Notes: generated from the letters alone by a model not told the origin. 64,000 nucleotides of DNA from Lactobacillus xujianguonis (GCF_004009905.1 NZ_ML136882.1:1-64000), one strand, 5' to 3'. Counted from the stretch's first letter, positions 47,515-56,191 are shown. Translations and numbers: made by a program.

Positions 47515-48723
47515 ATGGCAAATCAAAACTTAACTAATGCTAAAAAAGCCAAAAAAGATGAATTTTATACCAGATGGGAAGAAATAGAAAAAGAAGTTAA
47601 CGCATATATTGAATACGATAAAAATGTATTTAAAGGGAAAACAATTTTATTGCCAGCTGATGATCCATTTGAGAGCAATTTTTTTAAATATTTTGCTGTG
47701 CACTTTAATTATTATGGTTTAAAGAAACTTATTGCAACCAGTTATGATTCAAGCCCAGTTGTTAATCAACAGCTCTCTTTATTTGGGGATGATGAGAATG
47801 AAGAGAAAACTGGAAAAGCTTATAAAATCGAGTTAACGCATGTTAATGATTTTGATCATGATGGTGTATTTAATATTCAAGACGTTGAACAGTTCTTAGA
47901 AGCCGAAAAAATGAATTTAAATAGTTCTAAAGGTTCTAAGGTTCTAAGCTATTTGCATGGCGATGGTGATTTTGTCCCTGGAGATTTTAGAAGTAAAGAA
48001 GTCACTAAACTAAGAGATGAAGCAGATGTCATTATTACTAATCCACCTTTCTCATTGTTTAGAGAGTTTGTTAAATGGGTAGATCCCGAAAAAAAGCAAC
48101 TTTTAATAATTGGTAATGTTAATGCAATAACTTATAAAGAAATTTTTCCATTAATTAAAAATAATCATTTATGGTTAGGATCTAGCATTCATTCAGGCGA
48201 TAGACCATTTTATGTACCAGATAATTATCCGTTAAATGCATCTGGTGCAGGTGTTGATGAAAATGGACGTAAATATATTAGAGTTAAAGGTGTTCGTTGG
48301 TTTACTAATTTAGATCATGGGCGTAGACACCAGCCTCTGAATTTAATGTCTATGGCAGATAATGTAAAATTTAGTAAGCATAAACAGGTGAGAAATCATC
48401 AGTATCAGAAATATGAAAATTATGATGCAATAGAAATACCATTTACGGACGCTATACCTAGTGATTATGAGGGTGTAATGGGGGTCCCTATAACTTTTTT
48501 AGATAAGTATAATCCAGAACAATTTAAGATATTGGGTATGTGTGAAAATAAGGATTTATATCATTTAAAAACAAGAGTGTTTACTACTGATGAATGTCAT
48601 AAGGCTTATGAAGATAAGTTTCATAAAGAGGGGACTTATGATTTGAATGCATCAGGAGTCGTAAAAAAAGATGGAAAATTTGAAAAGGTCTATCAGAGAA
48701 TATTAATTAAAGGGATAAAATAA
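47515..48723 (+). CDS. EcoRI-family adenine-specific DNA methyltransferase
   Basis: 402 residues. The N-terminal [12 protein letters not shown] and [15 protein letters not shown] segments (SAM-binding region in this family) and the catalytic NPPFSLF at 176-182 match the EcoRI_methylase family of N6-adenine methyltransferases. [17 protein letters not shown] and [11 protein letters not shown] further down are also typical. It should modify DNA at a short site. It is followed after 1 bp by the DUF262-HNH gene rather than by an EcoRI-type nuclease. AT-rich codons suggest transfer. Confidence 0.88.
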   Translation: MANQNLTNAKKAKKDEFYTRWEEIEKEVNAYIEYDKNVFKGKTILLPADDPFESNFFKYFAVHFNYYGLKKLIATSYDSSPVVNQQLSLFGDDENEEKTGKAYKIELTHVNDFDHDGVFNIQDVEQFLEAEKMNLNSSKGSKVLSYLHGDGDFVPGDFRSKEVTKLRDEADVIITNPPFSLFREFVKWVDPEKKQLLIIGNVNAITYKEIFPLIKNNHLWLGSSIHSGDRPFYVPDNYPLNASGAGVDENGRKYIRVKGVRWFTNLDHGRRHQPLNLMSMADNVKFSKHKQVRNHQYQKYENYDAIEIPFTDAIPSDYEGVMGVPITFLDKYNPEQFKILGMCENKDLYHLKTRVFTTDECHKAYEDKFHKEGTYDLNASGVVKKDGKFEKVYQRILIKGIK

Positions 48724-48724
48724 T

Positions 48725-49885
48725 ATGCGGACTACTTTAAAGCAGTATAAGATAAAAAATATAGTAGATGGATTTGTTTACAATGAATACGAAGGAAAAG
48801 GACTGTTTGGCTTATCTGGTAAATTAACAATACAGCCTGAATATCAAAGAAATTATATTTATGCTGAAAAGAATCGTGAAGAAGCTGTTATTGACTCTCT
48901 TTTAAAAGGTTATCCTTTAGGTCTTATTTATTTTAATAAAGCTGGAAAAGATAGACTTGAAGTTTTGGATGGACAACAAAGAATTACATCCATTGGTAGA
49001 TTTACTACTGGTAAATTCGCTATTAATATAAATGGCAATGAAACTTACTTTTCAGGATTAAGCCAAGATCAAAAAGATAAGATTATGGACTCTTCTTTAC
49101 TAGTTTATATTTGTGAAGGCACGGAGAGTGAGATTAAAGAATGGTTTAAGACTATCAATATTGTTGGTGTACCACTTAATTCTCAAGAACTATTAAATGC
49201 TATTTACTCAGGTCCATTTGTAACCAAAGCCAAAGAAGAGTTTTCTAATAGTCAAAACGCTAATATTCAAAAGTGGAGCGCATATATTAAAGGTGTAGCC
49301 AATAGACAAGATTATTTAAAAACGGCTCTTAAGTGGGTTAGTCAAGATCATATAGATGAATATATGTCCAAGCATCGTTATGATGACAATATAAATGAAT
49401 TAAAGACCTATTTTAATGCTGTAATTGATTGGGTCTCTGGTGTATTTACTTCAGTTGAAAAGCCAATGAACCAACCAAATTGGGGTGAATTATATGAACA
49501 GTATCATAAAAATGCATATGATCCTGAAAAAGTTAATGATCGTGTACAAACTTTAATGGCTGATTCTGACGTTACCAAGAAGGTGGGCATATTTGAATAT
49601 ATCTTAGGTGGGGAAAAAGAACCTAAACTTTTGAGTATTAGGAAGTTCTCTACTAATGATAAAAAGACAAGATATAGCGAACAGACAAATAAAGCTAAAA
49701 AGGATAAAACTTCTAATTGTCCAATATGCCAGACGGATAAAGAATACAAGCATACAGATCATATTTGGAAATATACAGAAATGGAAGGAGATCATATAAT
49801 TCCATGGTCTAAGGGTGGTAGAACTGAGCTTTCCAATCTTCAAATGCTGTGCAAGCATCATAATAGTATGAAGTCGAATTATTAG
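48725..49885 (+). CDS. DUF262 and HNH nuclease domain protein
   Basis: 386 residues. The N-terminal DUF262/ParB-like region has YQRNYIY and the conserved [14 protein letters not shown] (DGQQR near 82-86), shared with GmrS of the GmrSD type IV restriction enzyme and with SspE. The C-terminal HNH domain has CPIC (near 338), then [19 protein letters not shown] and CKHHN, with zinc cysteines and catalytic His present. It starts 1 bp after the methyltransferase. An NTP-gated nuclease that spares or targets modified DNA is the likely role. Which of the two is inference. Confidence 0.85.
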   Translation: MRTTLKQYKIKNIVDGFVYNEYEGKGLFGLSGKLTIQPEYQRNYIYAEKNREEAVIDSLLKGYPLGLIYFNKAGKDRLEVLDGQQRITSIGRFTTGKFAININGNETYFSGLSQDQKDKIMDSSLLVYICEGTESEIKEWFKTINIVGVPLNSQELLNAIYSGPFVTKAKEEFSNSQNANIQKWSAYIKGVANRQDYLKTALKWVSQDHIDEYMSKHRYDDNINELKTYFNAVIDWVSGVFTSVEKPMNQPNWGELYEQYHKNAYDPEKVNDRVQTLMADSDVTKKVGIFEYILGGEKEPKLLSIRKFSTNDKKTRYSEQTNKAKKDKTSNCPICQTDKEYKHTDHIWKYTEMEGDHIIPWSKGGRTELSNLQMLCKHHNSMKSNY

Positions 49886-49936
49886 AATTTATAAGCAATC
49901 ATAATAAAACATCTCTTGAATTTTATTCAGAAGATT

Positions 49937-49978
49937 AAAAAGAGTTGATACTTCTCTTGGGCGTATCAACTCTTTTTT
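49937..49978 (+). terminator. Terminator of the cargo cassette
   Basis: AAAAAGAGTTGATAC / GTATCAACTCTTTTTT, a 15-bp perfect stem with an 10-nt loop, 51 bp after the nuclease stop. Bases 49979-50224 hold no gene; a small CCGGG-AAA-CCCGG hairpin at 50046-50058 with T-rich sequence after it may be a second terminator. Confidence 0.88.
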
Positions 49979-50224
49979 GTATAGAAATTATAATTTAGAG
50001 TGCAATTTATCAATTAGTTAAAGTAATTATTTTGTACATTTTTTACCGGGAAACCCGGCATCTTTTCTTTTTTTATAGACATAGTACATTAATAAAAAAG
50101 ATGATTAAAAATTGATTTTAGAGGATTCTGTAGACAAATTTAGAGTACTTTGCGTTTAATTATTTCTTAAATATTGAAGAAACACATAGTAATTTTGTTT
50201 TTTTGCCCATAGTCAAAAGATTTA

Positions 50225-50920
50225 TTAGCTTAATAATAAATAGCCATCTATTGACTTTAATAATGTCTGTACTGCAATTAATTGAAGTGAACGTTCATAA
50301 ATAGCAGGAGCAGAATCTATGTATTTTTTGATATCTTTAGACAACAGTTCTGTATTTACTAACGTGATTAATACATCAGGATTCATTACTTGGTTATAAA
50401 GTTCTAGTGTCAAATTAAAGGGTCTCAAATTGTTTTGACGCGAATACTCTAGTAGTTGACAAAACAAAATCGCCTCAAACAATTGATCCCATCTTGCGTG
50501 GCTACTTGATTCATTTCTCATAGTAGTGTATTGAGACCTTTTAGACATGAGTTGTTTCTTAAAGTTCTTTAATTTAGGTTCTGTTACCTCTAAATTGTAT
50601 TCCTTTATTCTTTGATATAGGAGATCAATCAAGTAGCTGCGTGGTGCTACTATTTCATAGAATTTTTCGGGTGTACCCTTGATAAGCCATGAAATAGCTT
50701 TTCTAATTATCGGATCAGTGGGACTTGCATTGTAATGTCTCCATTTGTCAACTAGATCGTTTGAGAGAATAAAATTAGCTGGGTCGGTTAATTCATGTTC
50801 TCTTACTATTTCGTCTAATTTTTGACAAATTCTTTCGTTTCCGATGTTTAAACTGTTTAGTGCTAACCCTAAGTTAGTTATTTTCTTCTTTAATGTTTTT
50901 TTGCTTTTCTGCTTTTGCAT
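50225..50920 (-). CDS. Unrecognised protein, possible element regulator
   Basis: 231 residues, the only minus-strand gene of the element. The N-terminal 10 residues are Lys-rich. A stretch around residues 50-85 (LSNDLVDKWRHYNASPTDPIIRKAISWLIKG) resembles the recognition part of Cro/CI-type helix-turn-helix proteins, but weakly. The rest is helical with no known domain. It diverges from the transfer genes across a gap holding a 22-bp palindrome, the position expected of an element repressor. Function is inference. Confidence 0.5.
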   Translation of the reverse strand: MQKQKSKKTLKKKITNLGLALNSLNIGNERICQKLDEIVREHELTDPANFILSNDLVDKWRHYNASPTDPIIRKAISWLIKGTPEKFYEIVAPRSYLIDLLYQRIKEYNLEVTEPKLKNFKKQLMSKRSQYTTMRNESSSHARWDQLFEAILFCQLLEYSRQNNLRPFNLTLELYNQVMNPDVLITLVNTELLSKDIKKYIDSAPAIYERSLQLIAVQTLLKSIDGYLLLS

Positions 50921-50959
50921 TTTAAATCAAAAGCAGGCGCCTACTTATTTGCCTTTCTT

Positions 50960-50981
50960 AAGATTAAATCGATTTGATCTT
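50960..50981. promoter_or_regulatory. 22-bp palindrome, candidate operator
   Basis: AAGAT-T-AAATCGATTT-G-ATCTT is symmetric at 20 of 22 positions and lies 40 bp upstream of the minus-strand gene and about 180 bp upstream of the transfer operon. It would suit control of both divergent units. Confidence 0.5.
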
Positions 50982-51043
50982 AGTATAGGGGAAAAATGTA
51001 GGTGGTTATTATATACTCTGAGGAGCAGAAAATGGTCTGTAAA

Positions 51044-51078
51044 TAAATACCCGTGTCCAAAATTGACACGGGTATTTA
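51044..51078 (+). other. Perfect 14-bp hairpin in the transfer-operon leader
   Basis: Arms 51044-51057 and 51065-51078 (TAAATACCCGTGTC / GACACGGGTATTTA) flank a 7-nt loop. The sequence after it is T-rich (TATATTTTC) but has no clean T run. It could be an attenuator for the 51159 operon or an origin/transfer structure. Confidence 0.6.
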
Positions 51079-51158
51079 TATATTTTCAATTTTTAATATA
51101 GCTTAAGATTAAAACTGTAAACAATGTTAATTGATTTTTCTAAAAGGAGAAAAATAAA

Positions 51159-51536
51159 ATGACAAAAAAATTCAAACCAACCGTAGACTTGAACTCTGCT
51201 CTTCAAGGTATTGCTTTCAAAGTGATCGGAAAAGGAGTAAGAACAGCGTACTCTGATTCTGCTAAATCAAAAGATGATGTAGCGGAATTTCCAGCCTATG
51301 TCCGTGTAACTGTTGTTAAGGATCCAACTGGGGTCAACACAGATGCAGAGCTCCAAATCAAGTTACATAGTGCAGAAAACGTAGAAGTAGGTCAGAAGCT
51401 TGAGATCGGTCCTAATAAGATGAAGATTGTGGACGGTCAGTTAGTTTTCTGGTCTAACAAGTCAACGTATCACGGTAGAGATTGGATCTTCACCAACGTA
51501 TCAGCCAAAGGAGTTCGTATCGATGCGTGGAATTAG
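51159..51536 (+). CDS. Small protein upstream of the FtsK-like gene
   Basis: 125 residues, no membrane segment, beta-rich (FPAYVRVTVVKDPTG, AELQIKLHSAENVEVGQKL). No domain recognised. Position just before a FtsK/HerA ATPase matches that of DUF961-type proteins in Tn916 and ICEBs1 elements, but I see no direct sequence match. Ribosome site AAAAGGAGAAAA. Its end overlaps the next gene by 14 bp, so the two are coupled. Confidence 0.6.
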   Translation: MTKKFKPTVDLNSALQGIAFKVIGKGVRTAYSDSAKSKDDVAEFPAYVRVTVVKDPTGVNTDAELQIKLHSAENVEVGQKLEIGPNKMKIVDGQLVFWSNKSTYHGRDWIFTNVSAKGVRIDAWN

Positions 51537-52602
51537 AACGTCCATCTGCAGATACTTGGAAAATGCGTGCAACTCTGCACTATCAGAGGACGTATCTTCT
51601 TACTCACAACAATTACTGATCTTGGAATCTGAAGACACAACTGGAATTATTGCAATATTTCCGATGCCGTCTTCATTTGTCTACAATAAGGAAAATTATT
51701 ACAAGCTGTATGACATCATTTCTGTTGCTGCTTGGCCTGACTATACTTGTCTTCGGCCGAACGCAATGCAGATTGTCAATATAGATGGTCGGTCATTGTC
51801 AACAGCACGTGGTTTCTTTTTTCCATGGCAAAAAGGACATTCTGAGCGTTTAACAGGATCAATTGAGTCGATACTCAAACAAGTTGATTTGAGTAAGGGG
51901 ATTCCAGTGATGACTAATCTTAGAATTCCATCCGACATTAATTCTATTATCGTCTCAGGTAATACTGGAAGCGGTAAGAGTCTTGCAGTTCAATCAATCA
52001 GTGAGTTCCTCTTACACACGCCAAATACGCGATTGATCTACATTGATCCCAAGAAAAGCGCTGGTGCTCGTTGGGCTAGAGGACATCCTGAAGTTAAGCT
52101 CGTGATTCCGCACGATGGTGAAAGACTAGAGGAATACCTAATTAGAGTAACAGAGCTACTTTCATCTGAAGTACGGCGGATCTTCAAGAATCAAGATGAA
52201 CTTTATAAATTTTCGGATAAGGTAGATACCAATGCCCAGGAGATTAATCAACCTAAGACATGGATTATCTTAGAAGAATTGGAGGCTCTTGAAGTCTTCG
52301 GAACCAAGAAAGAGCTTGAAAGTCTAATGCATCAGATACTGTTGATATGTCTTCTTGGCCGAGAGGCATATACCAATATTCTGATTTCAATGCAGGTACC
52401 GAGGAACGACATACTTCCTATCCCAATCAGATCGCAGCTTTTGTGTAGAATCCAACTCGGCAGAATTGACAAGTCAACTACAACTTACCTCTTTCCAGAT
52501 TTAGATCATATAATGATGCCTTTTCGTGGGCCAGGGGTAGGTATTTGCGATATTAATTCAGGTGGCGTGCAACCAATTGCAATGCCCACGATAATATATT
52601 AA
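51523..52602 (+). CDS. FtsK/HerA-type DNA translocase (coupling-protein-like)
   Basis: 359 residues. Walker A GNTGSGKS is at 146-153 and Walker B IILEE near 248-252, followed by a motif like LLCLLGREAYTNILISMQVPR typical of FtsK/TcpA ATPases. No N-terminal membrane helices, unlike TcpA or YdcQ. In IMEs such ATPases couple relaxase-bound DNA to a helper secretion channel. Ribosome site AAAGGAG lies within the preceding gene. Confidence 0.8.
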   Translation: MRGIRTSICRYLENACNSALSEDVSSYSQQLLILESEDTTGIIAIFPMPSSFVYNKENYYKLYDIISVAAWPDYTCLRPNAMQIVNIDGRSLSTARGFFFPWQKGHSERLTGSIESILKQVDLSKGIPVMTNLRIPSDINSIIVSGNTGSGKSLAVQSISEFLLHTPNTRLIYIDPKKSAGARWARGHPEVKLVIPHDGERLEEYLIRVTELLSSEVRRIFKNQDELYKFSDKVDTNAQEINQPKTWIILEELEALEVFGTKKELESLMHQILLICLLGREAYTNILISMQVPRNDILPIPIRSQLLCRIQLGRIDKSTTTYLFPDLDHIMMPFRGPGVGICDINSGGVQPIAMPTIIY

Positions 52603-52614
52603 GGAGGTTAAGAA

Positions 52615-53133
52615 ATGCTTTTATTAACACAAACTACAGAAACACTAGATCCAACTTTAAGACGGATTCTAACGGAGAATACTCAACCTACCTTTTTTGT
52701 ATTGTTTGATGACTATCTTCAAAGCTTTCTTCAGTTTTTGATTTCATCACTTACTGCTGTCTTTTTCATGGTGCTGGCAGTATGGTTAATTTCAAGATTG
52801 GTTAAGTATTGGCATTCTGATCCTATCAGATCTCATGAAGTTCAACGTTGGTTGCAGGTGGAGAGTGATGATCGGATTAGAACAGTTCAGTCCAAAGTTA
52901 ACTGGATTGTTAAAGGTTCTACGGTTCGCTTCGTTAAAAACCAAGTAATCATTCGAATTCCTACTAAAGGTTGGTGGCAAGGAACCGAACATATCGATTG
53001 TCAAAGAGAAGTAAGACATAGATTGGATTCACCAGAATTTAGAGAACTATTAAGTACACATTACGCAGGGTATCGTTTTGGCGATCTTGTAGTTAATCGG
53101 AATTGTTATGTTATTAAAGGTGAAGCTTACTAG
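52615..53133 (+). CDS. Membrane protein of the element, function unknown
   Basis: 172 residues with one strong membrane helix at about 42-62 (LTAVFFMVLAVWLIS) after an amphipathic N-terminus, then a soluble domain of about 105 residues. No known domain. AAGGAGG ribosome site; 12 bp after the ATPase gene. The missing membrane anchor of the ATPase might be supplied by this protein, which is inference. Confidence 0.6.
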   Translation: MLLLTQTTETLDPTLRRILTENTQPTFFVLFDDYLQSFLQFLISSLTAVFFMVLAVWLISRLVKYWHSDPIRSHEVQRWLQVESDDRIRTVQSKVNWIVKGSTVRFVKNQVIIRIPTKGWWQGTEHIDCQREVRHRLDSPEFRELLSTHYAGYRFGDLVVNRNCYVIKGEAY

Positions 53134-53150
53134 ACTTTGCTAGAAAATTA

Positions 53151-53193
53151 AAGCCAGCCTTTTGACCTTAAAGGTCAAAAAAGAACTGGCTTT
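53151..53193 (+). terminator. Terminator of the FtsK-like operon
   Basis: Outer arms AAGCCAG / CTGGCTT enclose an inner palindrome TTTTGACCTT-A-AAGGTCAAAA, with TTTT after it. Confidence 0.8.
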
Positions 53194-53227
53194 TATAATG
53201 TGACATAACAGTAAACTTAATAATATC

Positions 53228-53256
53228 AACGGCTAAGGGCTTGTTTGTTAGCCGTT
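53228..53256. other. Hairpin upstream of rep, candidate origin
   Basis: AACGGCTAA (53228-53236) and TTAGCCGTT (53248-53256) form a 9-bp perfect stem with an 11-nt loop GGGCTTGTTTG, 35 bp before rep. Rep proteins of this class nick in the loop of such a hairpin. A weak terminator is the alternative. Confidence 0.4.
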
Positions 53257-53290
53257 TTAAGATCGTGACTTTGTGTCATAAGATAAGGGG

Positions 53291-54316
53291 ATGAAAGTAT
53301 TGAGTGAGTTAAAATCGCACAATTGGATGTTCGTTCAACAAAAAGTTTACTTGAAAGTATCACCCGAACAATTTCAAGAAATTCTTGAAAATAGTGGTGC
53401 AGAAAAATGGGCTTATATTTTTCATGACAAAGATGAAGGGGTAGAACCGCATTTTCATGTAATTCTGCATTATAAGAACGCTTCTAGGGTGAGTACTGTA
53501 GCCAATCTTTTTAAAGATGACGAAGAACGTGTTCAGAGATGGGATGCTCGTTGGAATAATGCTTGTGGTTACCTCATCCACATGACTAAAAATTCAGCTG
53601 AAGATGGTAGATATCCATATGACATTAGTGAAGTAACAGCCAATTTTGACTATGCTGAAAAGATTAGTCAAATTCAAAAAAGAGTTTCTGGCACAAAAAA
53701 TATTACAAAAGTGATTGAACAATATGGAAATCATGAAATTACTCGTCAAGAGTTGGAGCTGAAGATTGGTGATGCTGAATTAGCTAAAAATCATGTTTGG
53801 ATTAGTCGAATTGAGGATTTAAATGCTAAGCGTGAACACGAAAAGTTCTTAAGAGAATTTGAAGGTAAAGCTCAAGAAACAATTTGGCTTTGGGGTTCTG
53901 CTGGAGTTGGTAAATCGTGTTATGCAGATTACTTAACTCGAAATAATGAAACGGCAAAATTAGGTTCAAGTAGAGATTACTTTCAAGATTATCATGGTGA
54001 AAACTATGTAATATTGAATGATCTACGTCCTGATGAATTTAGTTTTGCAGATCTATTGAGAATAACAGATCCATATCAACACGATAAATCTGCACCAAGA
54101 AGATATCATGACTTAAAACTAAATCTAAAAATGTTAGTAATTACTACGCCGTATTCGCCAGAAGATTTTTACGACTATTGTAGAGTTAAAAGTTATAAGA
54201 TTGATACCTTTAAGCAGTTAAGTCGTAGAATCCATGCGATACATATTACTCCTGAATTTATGAAGCAGGTTATGCCAGAAGAATTTCAGGATAATGAGTG
54301 GCTGGGTTTTGACTAA
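53291..54316 (+). CDS. CRESS-like replication initiator: HUH endonuclease plus SF3 helicase
   Basis: 341 residues (TTG 53300 is also a possible start, 9 nt after AAGGGG). N-terminal Rep_2-type HUH domain: metal-binding HFH at 54-56 (EPHFHVILHY) and a catalytic-type tyrosine, Y94, in CGYLIHMTKN. C-terminal superfamily 3 helicase: Walker A GSAGVGKS at 202-209, Walker B VILNDLRPDEFSF near 240, motif C MLVITTPYSPEDFY near 281, and an arginine finger SRRI near 312. This domain pair is that of CRESS-DNA virus Reps and pCRESS plasmids. It should nick and unwind the excised circle and may serve as relaxase. Confidence 0.85.
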   Translation: MKVLSELKSHNWMFVQQKVYLKVSPEQFQEILENSGAEKWAYIFHDKDEGVEPHFHVILHYKNASRVSTVANLFKDDEERVQRWDARWNNACGYLIHMTKNSAEDGRYPYDISEVTANFDYAEKISQIQKRVSGTKNITKVIEQYGNHEITRQELELKIGDAELAKNHVWISRIEDLNAKREHEKFLREFEGKAQETIWLWGSAGVGKSCYADYLTRNNETAKLGSSRDYFQDYHGENYVILNDLRPDEFSFADLLRITDPYQHDKSAPRRYHDLKLNLKMLVITTPYSPEDFYDYCRVKSYKIDTFKQLSRRIHAIHITPEFMKQVMPEEFQDNEWLGFD

Positions 54317-54330
54317 ATGGGGTGTACTAA

Positions 54331-54531
54331 TTGACTAAAGAAAGTGTGCCTATCTGGCATAAAACAAACTTAACAATTGAAGAAGCAGCTGCTTATTCCA
54401 ATATTGGGTTACACAAGTTGAGAGAAATTACAGATGATGAAGATTGTAATTTCGTATTGTGGGTTGGAAACAAACGGTTGATTAAGCGGGTGCTGTTTGA
54501 TAAGTACTTAAAAGATACTTATTCAATTTAG
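54331..54531 (+). CDS. xis: Excisionase, Tn916 Xis-like
   Basis: 66 residues with a winged helix-turn-helix: PIWHKTNLTIEEAAAYSNIGLHKLR, then VGNKRLIKRVLFDKYL. This pattern and length match Xis of Tn916, which bends DNA and directs Int toward excision. TTG start after GGGGTG. It lies between rep and int, the order in Tn916-like elements. Confidence 0.85.
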   Translation: MTKESVPIWHKTNLTIEEAAAYSNIGLHKLREITDDEDCNFVLWVGNKRLIKRVLFDKYLKDTYSI

Positions 54532-54535
54532 TAAT

Positions 54536-54568
54536 ACTGACTGGCATGCTATAATAAGGCATGTCAGT
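54536..54568 (+). promoter_or_regulatory. Hairpin carrying the int promoter -10
   Basis: ACTGAC...ATGC (54536-54549) pairs with GCAT-GTCAGT (54559-54568), then TTTT. The loop contains TATAAT (54550-54555) preceded by TGC, an extended -10. It probably ends xis transcripts and starts int transcripts. Confidence 0.55.
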
Positions 54569-54594
54569 TTTCTTCTACTTAAAGGAGACTTAAA

Positions 54595-55827
54595 GTGGTA
54601 AGAAGACGTAAAGATAGCAAAAATCGAGTTTTAAAGACTGGTGAAACTGAAAGAAAACAAGGTGGTTATCAGTTTAGATGGACTGCAGAAGATGGTAAGC
54701 GTCATTATGTTTATGCTAAGGACTTAAAAGAACTCCGAGCTAAAGAAAAAGAAATTGTTCAGGATGTTGATGACGGTATTAGAACAGATAATTTGAACAT
54801 TACGTTAAATGATATGTTTAATATCTGGAAGAGTATTAAACAAGGATTGAAGCCTAATACTTTCAATAATTATAAGTACATGTACAATCACTTTGTTAAA
54901 GAGAGAGTGGGTACACGTAAAGTTAGAATGTTGCACAGTACTGATATTAAAAGATTTTATAATCATTTGGTTGATGTAGATGGTCTTAAGGTTGCTACTG
55001 TTGGAACAATACATTTGATTATTCATCAAGTCTTGCAATTGGCTGTTGAAGATGACATTCTACGCAAGAATGTTAGTGATAACGGCTTAAAAGAATTAAA
55101 GAAGGTTCGTGGTTTACATAGCAGTAAGCGGAGAGCTTTAACTGTTGAACAACAGAATTTATTCTTGAATTACATTAAAAACAGTTCTAAATATAAACAT
55201 TGGTATCCAACCTTTGCTGTAATGTTAGGTAGTGGCTTACGGGTTGGAGAACTAACAGGATTGCGCTGGCGAGACATTGATTTTAAGAATAATTTGATCA
55301 ATGTTACCCATACTCTGGTTTTCTATGAACGATCTAAAGCTAAAAGAACGGGCTTTGGTATTAATACGCCAAAGACACCAGCAGGCTATAGAGCAGTTCC
55401 AATGATTGAGACGGTTAGGGATGCATTATTAGAGCAGAAACAATATTTAACAGATAATAATCTTAAATCTGTTGATATTATTGATGGCTTTCAAGACTTT
55501 GTGTTTATTAATCGTTTTGGGCATGTTCAACATCAAGGAACCTTAAATAAAGCAATTAAGCGGATCATTAGGGATGCTAATTTTGATGCTTTAGATAAAA
55601 ATCCTTCTATTAAGGAAGAAAACTTGTTACCTAATTTCAGTTGCCATAGTTTGAGACACACTTTTACTACTCGGTTGATTGAATCGGGGATGAATGTAAA
55701 GGTGATTCAAGAGGCGTTAGGTCACTCGGATATTCAGACTACTTTGAATGTGTATGCTGATGTAACTAAGGAGTTAAAACAAGAGCAGTTTAATCAATTT
55801 GAAGATTTTATTACTCAAAATGAGTGA
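54595..55827 (+). CDS. int: Tyrosine recombinase integrase, Tn916 Int family
   Basis: 410 residues from GTG with AAAGGAGA upstream. N-terminal arm-binding AP2-like domain (about 1-60), core-binding SAM-like domain (65-165) and catalytic domain with Arg216 (GLRVGELTGLRW), His351 and Arg354 (CHSLRH), His377 (LGHSD) and nucleophile Tyr near 387 (LNVYADV). All catalytic residues are present, so it should be active. It lies next to the right end, directing insertion into lysS. Confidence 0.93.
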   Translation: MVRRRKDSKNRVLKTGETERKQGGYQFRWTAEDGKRHYVYAKDLKELRAKEKEIVQDVDDGIRTDNLNITLNDMFNIWKSIKQGLKPNTFNNYKYMYNHFVKERVGTRKVRMLHSTDIKRFYNHLVDVDGLKVATVGTIHLIIHQVLQLAVEDDILRKNVSDNGLKELKKVRGLHSSKRRALTVEQQNLFLNYIKNSSKYKHWYPTFAVMLGSGLRVGELTGLRWRDIDFKNNLINVTHTLVFYERSKAKRTGFGINTPKTPAGYRAVPMIETVRDALLEQKQYLTDNNLKSVDIIDGFQDFVFINRFGHVQHQGTLNKAIKRIIRDANFDALDKNPSIKEENLLPNFSCHSLRHTFTTRLIESGMNVKVIQEALGHSDIQTTLNVYADVTKELKQEQFNQFEDFITQNE

Positions 55828-55886
55828 TACACCATAGTACACCAAAAATACACCAAAAATACACCAATTTTCTGATAAGTGGTGTA
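55828..55886. repeat. Right integrase arm-type repeats
   Basis: Four TACACC units start at 55828, 55838, 55849 and 55860. The last three are spaced by 11 bp (TACACCAAAAA repeats), and an inverted GGTGTA is at 55881. They begin at the int stop codon and share a 23-mer with the left end. Bases 55887-55979 hold nothing else I can identify. Confidence 0.75.
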
Positions 55887-55979
55887 GATTTATGAACGGA
55901 TATGACAGGTGCAAGCGACAGAAGTATATTAATGAAGAGATTTGAAGATTTATGAGTAAACTAATGTCTTTTCCCAACC

Positions 55980-56057
55980 ATGCGTCCAGAACGTGTTGAA
56001 AGCGTTGAAGCTGAAGTTAAGGCTGATATGGCTAAAAAGAATAAAGAAAATAAATAA
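55980..56057 (+). pseudogene. attR core and stranded 3' end of the host lysS
   Basis: 55980-56002 is identical to the left core. From there to the stop at 56055-56057 the frame encodes [25 protein letters not shown], the ancestral C-terminus of LysS. It differs from the present lysS end mainly in the last eight codons, showing that the element carried its own copy. Confidence 0.88.
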
Positions 56058-56079
56058 TTAGATTTTTTTCAAAAGGTAT

Positions 56080-56107
56080 TTGCAAATGATCATAACTTTG
56101 CTATAAT
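56080..56107 (+). promoter_or_regulatory. Promoter of the first tRNA-Gly
   Basis: TTGCAA (56080-56085), 16 bp, TATAAT (56102-56107), 13 bp before the tRNA. The same arrangement repeats at 56275-56302. Confidence 0.75.
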
Positions 56108-56119
56108 ACTTTTTGTACT

Positions 56120-56191
56120 GCGGAAGTAGTTCAGTGGTAGAACATCACCTTGCCATGGTGGGGGTCGCGGGTTCGAATCCCGTCTTCCGCT
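56120..56191 (+). tRNA. tRNA-Gly (GCC), copy 1
   Basis: Acceptor GCGGAAG / CTTCCGC with discriminator T, D arm, anticodon loop TTGCCAT with GCC, and T arm GCGGG-TTCGAAT-CCCGT fold as a cloverleaf of 72 nt. CCA is not encoded (TCTAAG follows). Confidence 0.95.

Noticed and set aside
50978..50992. TTAGTATAGGGG as a CRESS-virus-like nonanucleotide nick site
   Set aside because: Only the TAGTAT part matches, and it is not in the loop of a hairpin.
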